Program-made: the position numbers and the translations under genes
Notes under the pieces: model-generated
What the model was told of the DNA's origin: nothing
Database searches by the model: none
The model's input: only the letters and a program-made list of their open reading frames with translations
Part shown: positions 1 to 9,890 of the stretch, one piece after another
Layout: each line of letters starts with the position of its first letter
Position numbering within the stretch: position 1 is the stretch's first letter
Origin: Sinotaia quadrata
Taxonomy: Eukaryota > Mollusca > Gastropoda > Architaenioglossa > Viviparidae
DNA length: 64,000 nt
Assembly: GCA_028829895.1 (NCBI GenBank)
Contig: CM054179.1
Location: 104,055,375 to 104,119,374 of the forward strand
Direction: 5' to 3'

Positions 1-1257
1 TTGCAGGACTTGTTGCAAATAAATAAATCATAAACACGTCCACACGCATTTTCCTTGTCAACGAGCGCACGACATTTATGAATAATCTATTTCGACAGCA
101 GTCTTTCCAGTCCACGAAACTGACACACGCCGTTACAGATAGATATCTGCTAAAAATAACCTATAAAAATCTATAGAAAGCAAAATTATAATTATATTTT
201 ATTCCCTTTCCCCTTCCCCATCTCTTCACCACCACTACCCCGTATTCTTGTTAAAGTGAAAAATATGTTAGTAGGATAACATTTTTTGTTCTTTTATATT
301 AAAAAAAAACAACCCGTTAAATTAAAAAGCTCCATATCATTGATCTATGTTAATGTCAGAAAACACAATTTAACAATTCACTTCAACGTATTTTCTTTCC
401 ATTTCGAATGTTTTTATGTACTCTAGTGCATCTGCCATTAAGTGCAACCGTGAAACTTTTTTCTTTTAGTAGTGGATTTTTTAAATTTTTGAATCTATTG
501 TTTCGCCACTTCTTTGGATATAAATGATTTATGCCAGGTTTTGTTGAGTAATGCTTCTATTTTCTTTCCAAGAACGGGTTTTGTCCTGAACCAGAAGATA
601 ATAATCAGAACCATATTTGCTAGAGCTTCCAAAATGATGTGTGTAAGTCAGTTTTATTATTATCATCAAAACTCTTTAATTTTTGGGAAGAAACACTAAT
701 AAACCCACCCACCCCAAACTCATTTGCTACTCGGATTTTCAGGCCTGTAAATTGAATACATTTTAAAAACACTTTAACGTCCAGCAGAACACGTGTTCAA
801 AGAAACAAACAGATAGTTGGCACCATAGAAATGCAAGGTCTGTTTTTCAGCCAGGACATCATTAAACTGTCATTTTAATTAGTACTAGGCTGTACATGGC
901 ATTTTAACGAAAACTGTAGACTGATGCAAAGGTAAAGAAACAAAGGTGTATAATTAAAAGTTGGTAGATGGCTGTTTTTTTTCCCAGCTAATCGAAACAG
1001 ACTCCCGTACACTCACACATCTAGGTGTTTCGTCTTCTCATGAAAATAATGTCCAGAACAAGATGAAATAAAATTGCGACCTTTCTAATTCAAGTGCTCC
1101 AATAATTACTCTTTGGTGGAATACCACAGGCCATGCTTGACAGGTCGATGTCAGTGTGATGTCAGAATTATGTAAGAATTATGCCAGATTGATGTCTGTG
1201 AAGTAAGTATATGTCACAAAGATAAGTGCGATATCACCTGAAGTCATTTGACTTCAC
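1..1257. other. Intergenic DNA, no gene recognised
   Basis: AT-rich single-copy-looking sequence with homopolymer runs. The longest open frame here (about 60 codons near 514-699) has no recognisable motif and low-complexity composition, so it is not called. From about 1141 the sequence becomes rich in short GATGTCAG-like words that lead into the next repeat. Confidence 0.6.
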
Positions 1258-1411
1258 TATGATGCCAATTCAATTCCAGTTTGAAGTCAGTATAACGTCG
1301 GTATGTTATCGCCATGAAGCCATTATGATTTCACTATGATGCCAATAACAATTTCAGTGCGAAGTCACTATAATGTTGGTATGTTATCGCCATGAAGCCA
1401 TTATGATTATC
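1258..1411. repeat. 77-bp direct repeat, two copies
   Basis: A block starting TATGATGCCAAT and ending with GCCATGAAGCCATTATGAT occurs twice, with starts at 1258 and 1335. The two copies differ at scattered sites, so the duplication is not recent. It abuts the downstream end of the LTR-like repeat that follows. Confidence 0.85.
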
Positions 1412-1439
1412 AAAAAACTTTCTATCGGATCCAGTGATT

Positions 1440-2056
1440 GGGAAGATTAATTAAAAGTAGCCATATCATATGCCATAGCACCTATTTTAATAATAAAATG
1501 ACATACAGAGCCCGATATATGCACACAGCATAATACTTTATGAACAGGCTCACTAGAAACAGTGTCAAGTGTTTAGCATATTACATATAAGCATCATAGT
1601 TCACAATATGTAGAAATAACAGTCTACTCACACAATAAATCTCTACATAAAATGCAAGTATAATATATCAATAGCAAAAATGCAACTAAGTTCATTCACT
1701 CTCAATCAGTCAGTTAACTCACCATTAAGTGACGGCTGCTTTTCATGACCGGACTTCTTGCCACTCCAGATTCTAAGTGATTAGACAATAGAATTCTTTA
1801 CAGCAGGTAAACTTTTTATCTCAGCCCATTGGCTGGTCTCATTCTAGTACATCTTAGCCATTGGATAATAAAACTCCTTATCCGATTGGAACTGGTTTGA
1901 ATTGCATCAGCAATTTCTAGCCTATCATCCAGTTTACTTCCAACTCTGACACTTAAAAATATCAGAATAAGCAGTGCCCAATGGTCACTTTGACATGTAA
2001 CAATTTATATAACAATCAAATCTAGAAATGGGGACAGGCACATTTACTCTGCCACA
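1440..2056 (-). mobile_element. Dispersed LTR-like repeat, copy B (inverted)
   Basis: Read on the minus strand from 2056, this begins TGTGGCAGAGTAAATGTGCC. The same start occurs at 10936 on the plus strand (TGTGGTGGAGTAAATTTGCC), and the following several hundred bases align in order with 12625-13100. Shared blocks with that third copy include GTTAACTGACTGAT, GCTATTGAT, TTGCTGATGCA and a CCAATGG block followed by TTTACCTG. Beginning with TG suggests a retrotransposon LTR. I see no reverse transcriptase, primer-binding site or target duplication, so a solo LTR or LTR fragment is inference. The lower boundary is approximate. Confidence 0.5.
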
Positions 2057-2084
2057 TATTCCAAAGAGGATTTATAAGACACAT

Positions 2085-2275
2085 CAGGTAAAAACCTCGT
2101 GAGACACTAATCACTTTAGAAGAAGATCACATCAAGTAAAAATCTCGTGAGACACTAATCACTTCAGAAGAAGATCACATCAAGTAAAAATCTTGTGAGA
2201 CACTAATCACTTCAGAAGAAGATCACAGCAAGTAAAAATCTCATAAGACACTAATCACTTCAGAAGAAGATCACA
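2085..2275. repeat. 48-bp minisatellite, about 4 copies
   Basis: The unit contains GAGACACTAATCACTTCAGA followed by AGAAGATCACATCAAGTAAA. Units start at 2101, 2149, 2197 and 2245, an exact 48-bp period with few substitutions. Confidence 0.95.
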
Positions 2276-3160
2276 TAGAAAGAACACATCATTTCCTATG
2301 TTAGTTAAAATTACGAAGTATTTTCTGACTTTTTAAAATTATACTTTAGTGCATTCCAAGACTGCTACTGCTAATTGATATGGCCTTCTTGAAGTGTATC
2401 AATGCTTAATTTTTGTGTTTATAGCGCGTGTGCTTTATTCTAGAGTGCCCTTTAGAAAGAAGTTTGTTAAGTGTTCTTGTATCTAATGTGATCTTGTCTT
2501 GAGTCTTCTGGCGCCTAGTGCAACATTCTTCACACTATCTCTTATGTCTAATTTGATTTGATCGTATTGCTGATATTTCTTTCGGACAATGTCAGAAAAA
2601 ATAAATACGTAAAATAATAAAAGAAACAATCCGCTTACCACGTCACTTACAATGACACACTCTATATGACGACAATTTCTGTCGCCCGAAGTTGGAAACT
2701 ACAAAAGAATTGATCAGCGCTCGCTAAATGCGAGTACAAATAGTAATAAGAAATAAACAAAATCAAACCGACAGGTCTAGGATTAAGAAATCTGGAATAC
2801 GAGTAAAATCGATACGATCTTACTGCTTTTCGACACTTGAAGATGGGCGTGTATCGGGAATTTCAGCATTCGCGTCAATCGGTAACACCCGGCCACCCTA
2901 CCACCCGCACTCATCGACAAGCACGCACACAAACTATTATACATATCACTGAAACACCATGCATACTAAACGAATGTTTCAAATCTGTGCTAACAGCCAG
3001 TAACCTGTTGCACTAAGATAGGAAACAGTCACAACAGAAAGCATTTAATTGAGTCCGTGCACAAGACAATCACCTTAAAGACGATATGATTTGAGTTTCC
3101 GTCAGTGTGACATGCATTCACGATAAATTCTTTCTAACGTTGTACCACGTGTGAAAAAGT
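2276..3160. other. Intergenic DNA, no gene recognised
   Basis: No coding signal. A 74-codon open frame at 2728-2952 has an ordinary random composition, no motif and no visible splice context. Confidence 0.55.
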
Positions 3161-3264
3161 GAAGAAAGAAAGAAAGAAAGAAAGAAAGACAGTAGGAAAG
3201 AAAGAAAGAAAGAAAGAAAGAAAAAAGAAAGTAGGAAAGAAAGAAAGAAAGAAAAAGAAAGAAA

Positions 3265-3316
<52 letters not shown>
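3161..3316. repeat. GAAA tetranucleotide microsatellite
   Basis: About 155 bp of GAAA units interrupted by GTAGG and AAAAAG variants. The long Lys/Glu/Arg or Phe/Leu/Ser open frames on either strand are artefacts of this repeat. Confidence 0.97.
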
Positions 3317-3431
3317 CTGCTTTGATAATGCTATCACTCGTTTTTGCACAGAGATGTTCTGTTGTTGATTTTGTTTCTGCAGTGCTGGGTTTTTGTGCAT
3401 GCATATCTCCTTGTACCGGTGTCAGAGGTCA

Positions 3432-3448
3432 ATGCAAATATGACGTCA
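3432..3448. promoter_or_regulatory. Adjacent octamer and CRE motifs upstream of receptor 1
   Basis: ATGCAAAT (3432-3439), the consensus POU-domain octamer, is followed after one base by the palindrome TGACGTCA (3441-3448), the full cAMP-response element. They lie about 550 bp upstream of the receptor ATG at 4001 in non-repetitive DNA. Regulatory function is inference from motif identity and position. Confidence 0.35.
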
Positions 3449-3661
3449 TTGTTGGAAAATGTAACAAGTAAGATTTTTCGCAGTCGGACTGTGCATTTGT
3501 AAAGATTAATGAAAACCTTTTTATTGTCGATAATGAGAAGTGAAAATGTATCACATGTTTGAGTTATATCGAGGTTTATTTTTCTAAAATATTGTTTCTT
3601 TTAAGAATTATTTAGGTCTTCAATTGATTACCTACTTTTTAACCACCATAACAATCTCTAC

Positions 3662-3736
3662 AGTCGTCGTCGTCATCATCATCCTCACCACCACCACCAC
3701 CATCATCATCATCGTCGTCGCCACCATCACCACCAT
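3662..3736. repeat. Trinucleotide tract (TCG/TCA/CCA)
   Basis: Imperfect trinucleotide runs: GTC and ATC, then ACC, then ATC and GTC, then CACCAT. It lies in the putative 5' region of receptor 1. Not translated in any gene I recognise. Confidence 0.9.
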
Positions 3737-3919
3737 TTCTTTTGTCGGACAGTTCATTATTCAGTTACAATTAGGATTGTAATATTGTAATTTAAAAATT
3801 ATTTGACGCTTTATTTTAAGAGTAACGATTCAAGAACGTCATTATTTGATTTAATTCAGATATATTTTTGTCCTTTTTTTTTGGTGAAAATGTTTCATTA
3901 AATACTTAATTAAAAACAA

Positions 3920-3953
3920 TTGCTTTTGTTTTCTCTTGATAACTTTGCAACAG
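3920..3953 (+). other. Probable 3' splice site before receptor 1
   Basis: A pyrimidine-rich stretch (TTGCTTTTGTTTTCTCTTG) runs into TTTGCAACAG, with the AG at 3952-3953, 48 bases before the ATG at 4001. A second AG lies at 3968-3969. This fits a 5'-UTR intron or a short upstream coding exon ending just before the single large coding exon. The frame is open back to 3914, behind a TAA at 3911, but has no ATG there, so 4001 is the first usable start in this exon. Confidence 0.45.
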
Positions 3954-4000
3954 ATCTTGATTTTAACAGTTTCACGAGGTCTAATTCTGACAACACAACA

Positions 4001-5083
4001 ATGGTCTATTTCAAAGTCGTCACTTCTGCCCAAGCGGTTCAACAACTCATATCCGACAAAGAATTGGAGATCGCTAGAGCCGTTCTGTTACGCATCAACT
4101 ACATCATCTTGCCCTTTGCCCTGCTGGTCACAGTCGTCAACATCGCCGTGTTCCTGCACAAGTCCATGAGAAGTTCCACCGGTCACTACGTGGTGGGACT
4201 GAGCCTGGCGCAGTTGGGGTACCTGGTTATCGATATCGGGTATCATATCATGCTGGCTTTATTGACCGACCCAAGAAAAAGCTACGTGTACTTTGTGTAT
4301 GGCACTTATCTTATAAACTTCAGCCTGGCAGCCCTACGCTCGGGATCGTATTTAGTTCTGTGTCTGGTGTCAGTCGAGCGACTGTACGCCGTCTGGCGCC
4401 CTCTTCACATCAAGACCTTCCTTCTCGCGAGATTCCCGATCACGTGCACGATTGCTGCTTTCGTCACGTCCACTTTGGCGCACTTCTACCTCTACGTCAA
4501 ATTGGAAATCAAAGCGATGCCAGACAAAGACGGAGGGACTAGATACGGCATGGTCTCGACTGCTTTCTACCTGAAAAACTCGGAGTTTATCGACAATTTC
4601 AGCATAGGTACCAAAGTGGTGCTCTCGTACCTGGTGCTCTGCGTTCTGATGGTGTTAAACACCCTGACGCTCGTTTTCCTACGACGTCATACGGTGAAGC
4701 GGCGCTCGCTCAAATCGTCATCCAGCGCGGACACTGACAGCAAGAGAGAATGGCAAATGACGGTGACGATCCTTGGCGCCACCGGAAGTTACGTCTTTTT
4801 GTCCCTCCCACTCGCTGTGCACTCTATCGTGAGCTCTCTCTGTCCGAGCTACAACGTGTACGCTGCCCAGAGCTCCTGGACCAACCTGTACGTGGTGAAC
4901 AGCAGTGTGACGTACCAGTGCGTGCTGCTGAGCTGTTTTACTGACTTTTTCAGTTTTATCATGCTGAGCTCAGCCTACAAGCGCACGTTTCTGCAATTTT
5001 TCTCTTTGCCGAGGTCAAAGGCTGCTGTCGAGGAAATGACTTACTCGGACAGTTCTGGGTCCCTTTCGAAACATGTTAAATAA
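4001..5083 (+). CDS. Rhodopsin-like GPCR, candidate chemosensory receptor 1
   Basis: A 360-residue seven-transmembrane protein encoded without introns, from ATG 4001 to TAA 5081-5083. Approximate membrane segments: TM1 33-53, TM2 63-88, TM3 96-125, TM4 144-166, TM5 205-227, TM6 253-276, TM7 304-325. TM1 keeps the class-A Asn (47). TM3 ends in SVERLYA (124-130), the DRY equivalent, followed by RPLHIK (133-138). Loop 3 is basic and Ser-rich (KRRSLKSSSSADTD). The TM2 Asp is replaced by Gln, there is no Cys at the start of TM3, the TM6 Trp is replaced, and NPxxY is replaced by a DFFSF segment followed by LSSAYKRTF. These traits and paralogy with the two other receptors here fit the divergent molluscan chemosensory receptors; ligand and expression are unknown. 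If an upstream coding exon exists, residues before the Met would add an NTT glycosylation sequon. The gene is clearly richer in GC than its surroundings. Confidence 0.85.
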   Translation: MVYFKVVTSAQAVQQLISDKELEIARAVLLRINYIILPFALLVTVVNIAVFLHKSMRSSTGHYVVGLSLAQLGYLVIDIGYHIMLALLTDPRKSYVYFVYGTYLINFSLAALRSGSYLVLCLVSVERLYAVWRPLHIKTFLLARFPITCTIAAFVTSTLAHFYLYVKLEIKAMPDKDGGTRYGMVSTAFYLKNSEFIDNFSIGTKVVLSYLVLCVLMVLNTLTLVFLRRHTVKRRSLKSSSSADTDSKREWQMTVTILGATGSYVFLSLPLAVHSIVSSLCPSYNVYAAQSSWTNLYVVNSSVTYQCVLLSCFTDFFSFIMLSSAYKRTFLQFFSLPRSKAAVEEMTYSDSSGSLSKHVK

Positions 5084-5140
5084 GCACGTGACTACCAGCC
5101 CGCAGTCTTGAGCGTTATGTGGGACTTTAGCAATATGCTT

Positions 5141-5725
5141 GTTGTGTGTGTGCGTGCGCGTGCGTGTGTGTGAGAGATAAAGGCAGAGAGAGAGAGAGAG
5201 TCAGACAGACAGAGACTGACAGATACAAAGACAGAGACAGAAATAGAGAGACAGGAAGGGACACAGACAGAGGCACAGGGAGAGACACAAAAAGACTAGA
5301 AGAGAGACAAAGATGCGGAGACAGACAAAGAGAGACGGGAAGAGACAGAGACAAAGAGAGGAAGAAACACATACAGAGAGATAGAAGAAACAGAGACAAA
5401 GAGAGAGAAGAAGAAGCCGACACACAGAGAAACGAAGAGAGGAGAAAGCACAGACACATTGAGACAAAGAGGGAAAGAAAGAAACACAGAAAGAGATACA
5501 AAGACAGAGAGATAAAGAGAGGAAGAAACACATACAGAGACAAACAGAAACAGGAAGAAACACAGAGACTCAAAGACAGGAAGAGACAGAGAGACAAAGA
5601 GAGGAAGAAAGAGATATTGACACAGAAAAAGAGATAAGAAGAGAGACGAGAGAAGAGAGGAAGAAACACAAAGAAAACAGAAAGACAGAAGTAGAAACAG
5701 AGAGAAAGAAGAAGAGACAGAGTCA
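5141..5725. repeat. TG tract passing into long purine-rich (AGAGAC) low-complexity tract
   Basis: About 30 bp of TG/CG dinucleotides are followed by about 550 bp of nearly pure A/G with C in GACAGA words. It begins about 58 bp after the stop of receptor 1, so it may lie in the 3' UTR. The long open frames in it on both strands are compositional. Confidence 0.95.
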
Positions 5726-6540
5726 CAAATTTTGCCACTTCCATGTAGTGAGAAACGCATCTTGGCAAGATGAAAAACACGAGCATGGCTTCATACAGAA
5801 CACCAGTATTTAAGAACTTTTGTTAAAGGATAAATACAGATTGCAACAATGCCTGGGAGCTATGACGACCATTAAGTGTACAAAGACATCAAAAGCATGA
5901 TAAGAAGCAGAATTTCATTCAATTTACTCAAATTCCTAGAATTTATAAAGTCACGACCCATTTCCAGGCTGTCTGATGGAGTTTTAGTTTAAATAATTTA
6001 CAAAATAAATTGACTTTAAATTATAACTAATGATGCAAAGTAAAGGACGAGCATCAGCATTTCCACATTTACTACAGCTGGCACAAGTGGAGATACATTT
6101 TATCTTCTGACACAGCAGGGCAAGGTGTGTGTGAACACGAGGTCAGTGTCGAGAAAATTCGTGACTTCACACATCTACGAAAATGTCTTCAGCGATAACA
6201 ACACAGTCACCATGGACTGGATTTTTCCGTGCCTGGACAGAAATGAAGTAGTATTTGGATGTTTGTAAGAGTGTAACTGAAGTTTGCATCCACAGACACA
6301 TTGCAAGAAATGTGATATACATTAAAAGAATAAAGAATTCGTTATTAAGTCGTATCATTAATTTATACTTTCACTTTTTGTAAAGTTTAAATTTTTAAAA
6401 CATATTTTCTAATAAGCGAAACGTTTTTGTTTTGTTCTTAAAATGTGAAATCCTCGGATATAGTTTTGTAGAGATCCTAAATCAAGCAGGCATGTCCCTT
6501 CAAAGTTAACATTAGATTTTTTTTCTAGTCAGGTATTAAT
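5726..6540. other. Intergenic or 3'-UTR sequence with a poly(A) signal candidate
   Basis: No coding region. An AATAAA at 6004-6009 on the plus strand is a possible polyadenylation signal for receptor 1, about 920 bp after its stop. This would make a long 3' UTR including the purine tract, so it is only a candidate. Confidence 0.3.
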
Positions 6541-6544
6541 TTGG

Positions 6545-6930
6545 TATTATTATTTGTAATATGGTATTAGTATTAAATGAGGTAGTTATCAGATGTAATA
6601 TAGTGAGATTATTGTTTGAGGTAGTTATTTTTACAGTAATATAGTGAGATTATTGATTGATATATCCATATGTAATATAGTTATAGTATTGAATGAGGTA
6701 TTATATGTAATATAGTTATAGTATTGAATGAGGTATTATATGTAATATAGTTATTGTATTGAATGAGGTAGTTATTATATGTAATATAGTTATAGTATTG
6801 ATTCAAGCAGTCATTGTATGTAACGTAGTGTTAATATTGATTGAAGTAGTTATTATATGCGATATAGTATTAGTATTGATTCAGTACTTATTTTATGTAA
6901 TATAGTGTTAGTATTGATTCGGGTAGTTGA
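6545..6930. repeat. Degenerate minisatellite, units about 30-45 bp
   Basis: Recurring words TGTAATATAGTTATAGTATT and GAATGAGGTAGTTATTATAT in variable spacing, about nine units. Unit length drifts through small indels, so the array is old. Confidence 0.9.
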
Positions 6931-7108
6931 TATATTGTTCAAGAACGATTGGTCTTAAGGACTTCATTGATCACGACAATACTTTCCACATGCAACATCA
7001 GTCTGAAATAAAATAAATCACATCTAATAAAATGAAATCAAATCACATTTATTATCCTCATTACGCGTTCTTTTTACTACAGCTCGCAACTAAACACTCA
7101 TGCTCGTC

Positions 7109-7114
7109 TTTATT
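7109..7114 (-). terminator. Candidate poly(A) signal of receptor 2
   Basis: TTTATT on the plus strand gives AATAAA on the minus strand, about 250 bp downstream of the receptor 2 stop codon. It is the best-placed signal in the stretch; assignment is by position only. Confidence 0.35.
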
Positions 7115-7364
7115 GAGTAAAATCTCAATACACGTATATAGATTCAACTTCGACCTTCCTGACCTAAGTTTATCACTGTCTTACTACTCTCAAGTTTGCA
7201 TCAGATGACTGCTTCAGTCACCAATCTCCCTGCATAATGCGGTTTTTTTTCATTTGCACTAGACTTGCTAGATTAAACCATTAGGCCTTTATATTGCGAT
7301 ACTTGAATCCGAACGGTTAAAACTTTGAACTAGCAATTATTGGCATGCACAAGTAGCATATCCA

Positions 7365-8561
7365 TCAGTCATCAACAGAATCAGTTACTGTCATATGATC
7401 AGAAACGTTCTTGGCCGGAAGCAAGCGGAAAACACTCTTGAACGCGCTCCTATACGCCGAACTGAGCAGCGCGAAAGTCACGAAGTCGGCAAAACAGCTG
7501 AACAGAATGCATAAGTAACTGAAATCCGTAATGAAACGATAAAAGTTCTTCATGGGTTTGTCCTCTCCATTGGGATTGTAGCTGGGGTCCACTGCCTGTG
7601 CTAGAGAGTGGACGGCGAGGGGCAGAGAGAAGAGGACATGGCAGGCCGTGGACCCGAGAATAGTGACTGTCATCTGACGCTGGCGTCGGCTCTCCATTTC
7701 CGCGTCCGTGGACGACTGGATGGAGCGACGGATCGCATTATAACGTCGAAGAAACATCATCGTCAGCACGTTGACAATCAGGAGGATGCTGATGGAGACG
7801 AAATCGAACAGGATTTTCGCTGCCAAACTCACAATCTCCACGAATTCATTGTTCGCCTTGTACCAGTCGGTCAGCGCGAAAATGTACACGGTGACAAACT
7901 GCGGACTTCCCGCGCGCATACTGGGCACGCTGATGGCTTTGAGCTGGACCTTAACAACGACGACGATGTTGAGGAGGATGCTGACAGCATACGCTGCGAA
8001 GATGCTGGTTTTGGGGAACCTCACCAGAACGAAGCTCTTGATGTGAAGGGGGCGGGCAATCGCGTACAGTCTTTCCACGGAAACCAGACACATGACGCAG
8101 TAAGTTCCCCTTCGGAGGATGATGAACACGAAGCCCATGAAGTAGAACCCGTACACCAAGTATGCGACGTCCTTTTCCGAGGTCACGGCCTTCAGCACGT
8201 GGTACCCGACGTCAATGAGCAAGGTGGCTATCTGAACCAGGCTTATTCCGACGATGTAAAGGCTGGTAGTACTGCGCACAGACTTTTGAAGGAACAAGAT
8301 GGCGTTGCAGGAAGTGGCTAACAAAGCCAAGGGCACGATGACGTAACGAAGTTTCAGTATGACGTCTAAGGCCAGGGCGGTCTCTTCATCCGTTAAGTAG
8401 TAAGATTTGAGATTCACAGCAGTGACGCTCAGCGAGCTGTTGTTTTCGAGGTCCGGCGCATCAGAAGACGTGTCTGAGGTCAAAGTTCGAGTACTGCTAA
8501 GTCCGATAGCTAGGAACAAAAGATGGTATGGTGCCTGATTCAATAAACATCTACACAACAT
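7365..8561 (-). CDS. Rhodopsin-like GPCR, candidate chemosensory receptor 2
   Basis: A 398-residue intronless receptor. The open frame reaches 8588 at a GTG, but the first ATG is at 8561, so I start there. Residues 1-22 are hydrophobic after a short basic head (MLCRCLLNQ, then HLLFLAIG) and could be a cleavable signal peptide, a feature the other two receptors lack. An NNSS sequon follows at 40-43. Approximate TMs: 70-92, 100-126, 134-160, 181-204, 242-270, 297-320, 345-368. Family marks are SVERLYA (161-167), RPLHIK (170-175), MTVTILG (297-303) and LLSSAYR (365-371). As in its paralogues, the TM2 Asp is Gln (110), NPxxY is absent (ADFVTF) and the TM3 disulfide Cys is missing. It ends in TGA 7365-7367 and is convergent with receptor 1. 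Role as a chemoreceptor is inferred from family resemblance. Confidence 0.85.
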   Translation of the reverse strand: MLCRCLLNQAPYHLLFLAIGLSSTRTLTSDTSSDAPDLENNSSLSVTAVNLKSYYLTDEETALALDVILKLRYVIVPLALLATSCNAILFLQKSVRSTTSLYIVGISLVQIATLLIDVGYHVLKAVTSEKDVAYLVYGFYFMGFVFIILRRGTYCVMCLVSVERLYAIARPLHIKSFVLVRFPKTSIFAAYAVSILLNIVVVVKVQLKAISVPSMRAGSPQFVTVYIFALTDWYKANNEFVEIVSLAAKILFDFVSISILLIVNVLTMMFLRRYNAIRRSIQSSTDAEMESRRQRQMTVTILGSTACHVLFSLPLAVHSLAQAVDPSYNPNGEDKPMKNFYRFITDFSYLCILFSCFADFVTFALLSSAYRSAFKSVFRLLPAKNVSDHMTVTDSVDD

Positions 8562-8593
8562 GATACAGCGACAAGATTCGGGATACACTCATG
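8552..8593 (-). other. Short upstream ORF overlapping the receptor 2 start
   Basis: ATG at 8593 opens a 13-codon frame (MSVSRILSLYHVV) that ends in TAG at 8552-8554, overlapping the receptor ATG at 8561 in another frame. If the transcript includes it, it could reduce translation of the receptor. If a splice acceptor lies between, it is irrelevant. Confidence 0.25.
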
Positions 8594-8700
8594 TTCACTC
8601 GAAGAGAATGTTTCCACATGGGACAGCGATTCAGAGGAGCGAGAGCTGATGAAGAGCGAGGGAAGACAGAGACAGTTTAGCTCATGTTTACTTTACTAGG

Positions 8701-8905
8701 ACAGAGACAAGCACTCCACAGCTAGTGTATGCTTTAGTAGAACCGAGACAAGCACTACACAGCTAGTGTATGCTTTAGTAGAACAGAGACAAGCACTCCA
8801 CAGCTAGTGTATGCTTTAGTAGAACAGAGACAAGCACTACACAGCTAGTGTATGCTTTGGTAGAACAGAGACAAGCACTACACAGCTAGTGTATGCTTTA
8901 GTAGA
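8701..8905. repeat. 41-bp minisatellite, 5 copies
   Basis: The unit begins ACAGAGACAAGCACTACACA and continues GCTAGTGTATGCTTTAGTAG. Starts are at 8701, 8742 and so on, nearly identical copies. It lies about 110-350 bp upstream of the receptor 2 coding start. Confidence 0.95.
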
Positions 8906-9590
8906 ACAGGAAAAAATGTTTAAATTCAATAGATGCCGTAAACATGAACACATTCTCCTGTAATGCGCTAAATAACGTTCGTTCACATGATTCACGTTTA
9001 CACATGATTGACGTTCACTCATCTTTAATGTTTTTACTCATGAATGATGTTCACGCATGCTTAACGTTTACTCATGATGCATGTTTACTTATTGACGGAT
9101 GTTTTTGCACGATTCATTGTGATGAACTGGAACTAAAACAAACAGATACCCCAGTATATTCCAAGCAATGCAGAATATATATCCCGATTCAACGTTTCGA
9201 GGAACTCCTTTCTAAAATAATGATTACCAGAGACCAGAATCAAATCAGATCCATGTAAATTATGGTGGAAAGAGAAATAACTTTCAATGTATCACTCACT
9301 CCACGTCACTACACGTAATCCACGTCACTACACGTCACTCCGTACGTGAAGTACAATTTGGTCTAATACAGGTATGCTATAATCTGTAAGTATATTTAAA
9401 GAAATTTCTGGTTTTAATTAAAATAATTATAGGTATTAGTAATAAAATATAATAAAATCCTCTGTATAAATGGAATAAATAAAATATTTGCAAACAGAAA
9501 TGTGTCAAAAGGTCTTTATGATTATGATTCCTCTGCTTGTATTTGTTTTTTCTTTTTAAATGTACATTGCATCCTCTTATATGATATTGT
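8906..9590. other. Intergenic DNA with degenerate CATGATTCACGTTTAC words
   Basis: From about 8980 to 9090 short words such as TCATGA, ACGTTTAC and GTTCAC recur at about 25-bp spacing, a decayed minisatellite. The remainder is AT-rich without coding signal. The open frame at 8944-9258 reads through this repeat and is not supported. Confidence 0.55.
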
Positions 9591-9591
9591 A

Positions 9592-9890
9592 AGCAGTCTA
9601 TTACCAACAAAAAAAAAATACAATTCTGGACCAACAGATTTCGTTCTGACTGTCTAAGTTGTAATATTGTAAGCAATCTGTTACTAACAAAAAGTAAACG
9701 TCTGGACCAATAGATTTCGTTCTGACTGTCTAAGTTGTAATATTGTAAGTAATCTGTTACTAACAAAAAGCACTATTCTGGACCAATAGATTTCGTTCTG
9801 ACTGTCTAAGTTGTAATATTGTAAGCAATCTGTTAATAACAAAAAGTAAACGTCTGGACCAATAGATTTCGTTCTGACTTTCGAAGTTGA
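9592..9890. repeat. 76-bp minisatellite, about 4 copies
   Basis: The unit contains TCTGGACCAATAGATTTCGT, TCTGACTGTCTAAGTTGTAA and GCAATCTGTTACTAACAAAA. The TCTGG word recurs at 9625, 9701, 9777 and 9853, an exact 76-bp period. Minus-strand open frames here are translations of the repeat. Confidence 0.95.

Noticed and set aside
3102..3404. Phe/Leu/Ser or Lys/Glu/Arg-rich open frames of up to 100 codons
   Set aside because: They are translations of the GAAA microsatellite and exist in several frames at once.
5127..5786. 219-codon Leu/Ser/Cys frame and 163-codon Arg/Asp/Glu frame
   Set aside because: Both derive from the purine-rich AGAGAC tract, with no domain and with competing frames on both strands.
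7608..8321. 237-codon plus-strand frame opposite receptor 2
   Set aside because: It is the antisense shadow of a real GPCR gene; its Asp/Glu/His-rich product mirrors hydrophobic codons.
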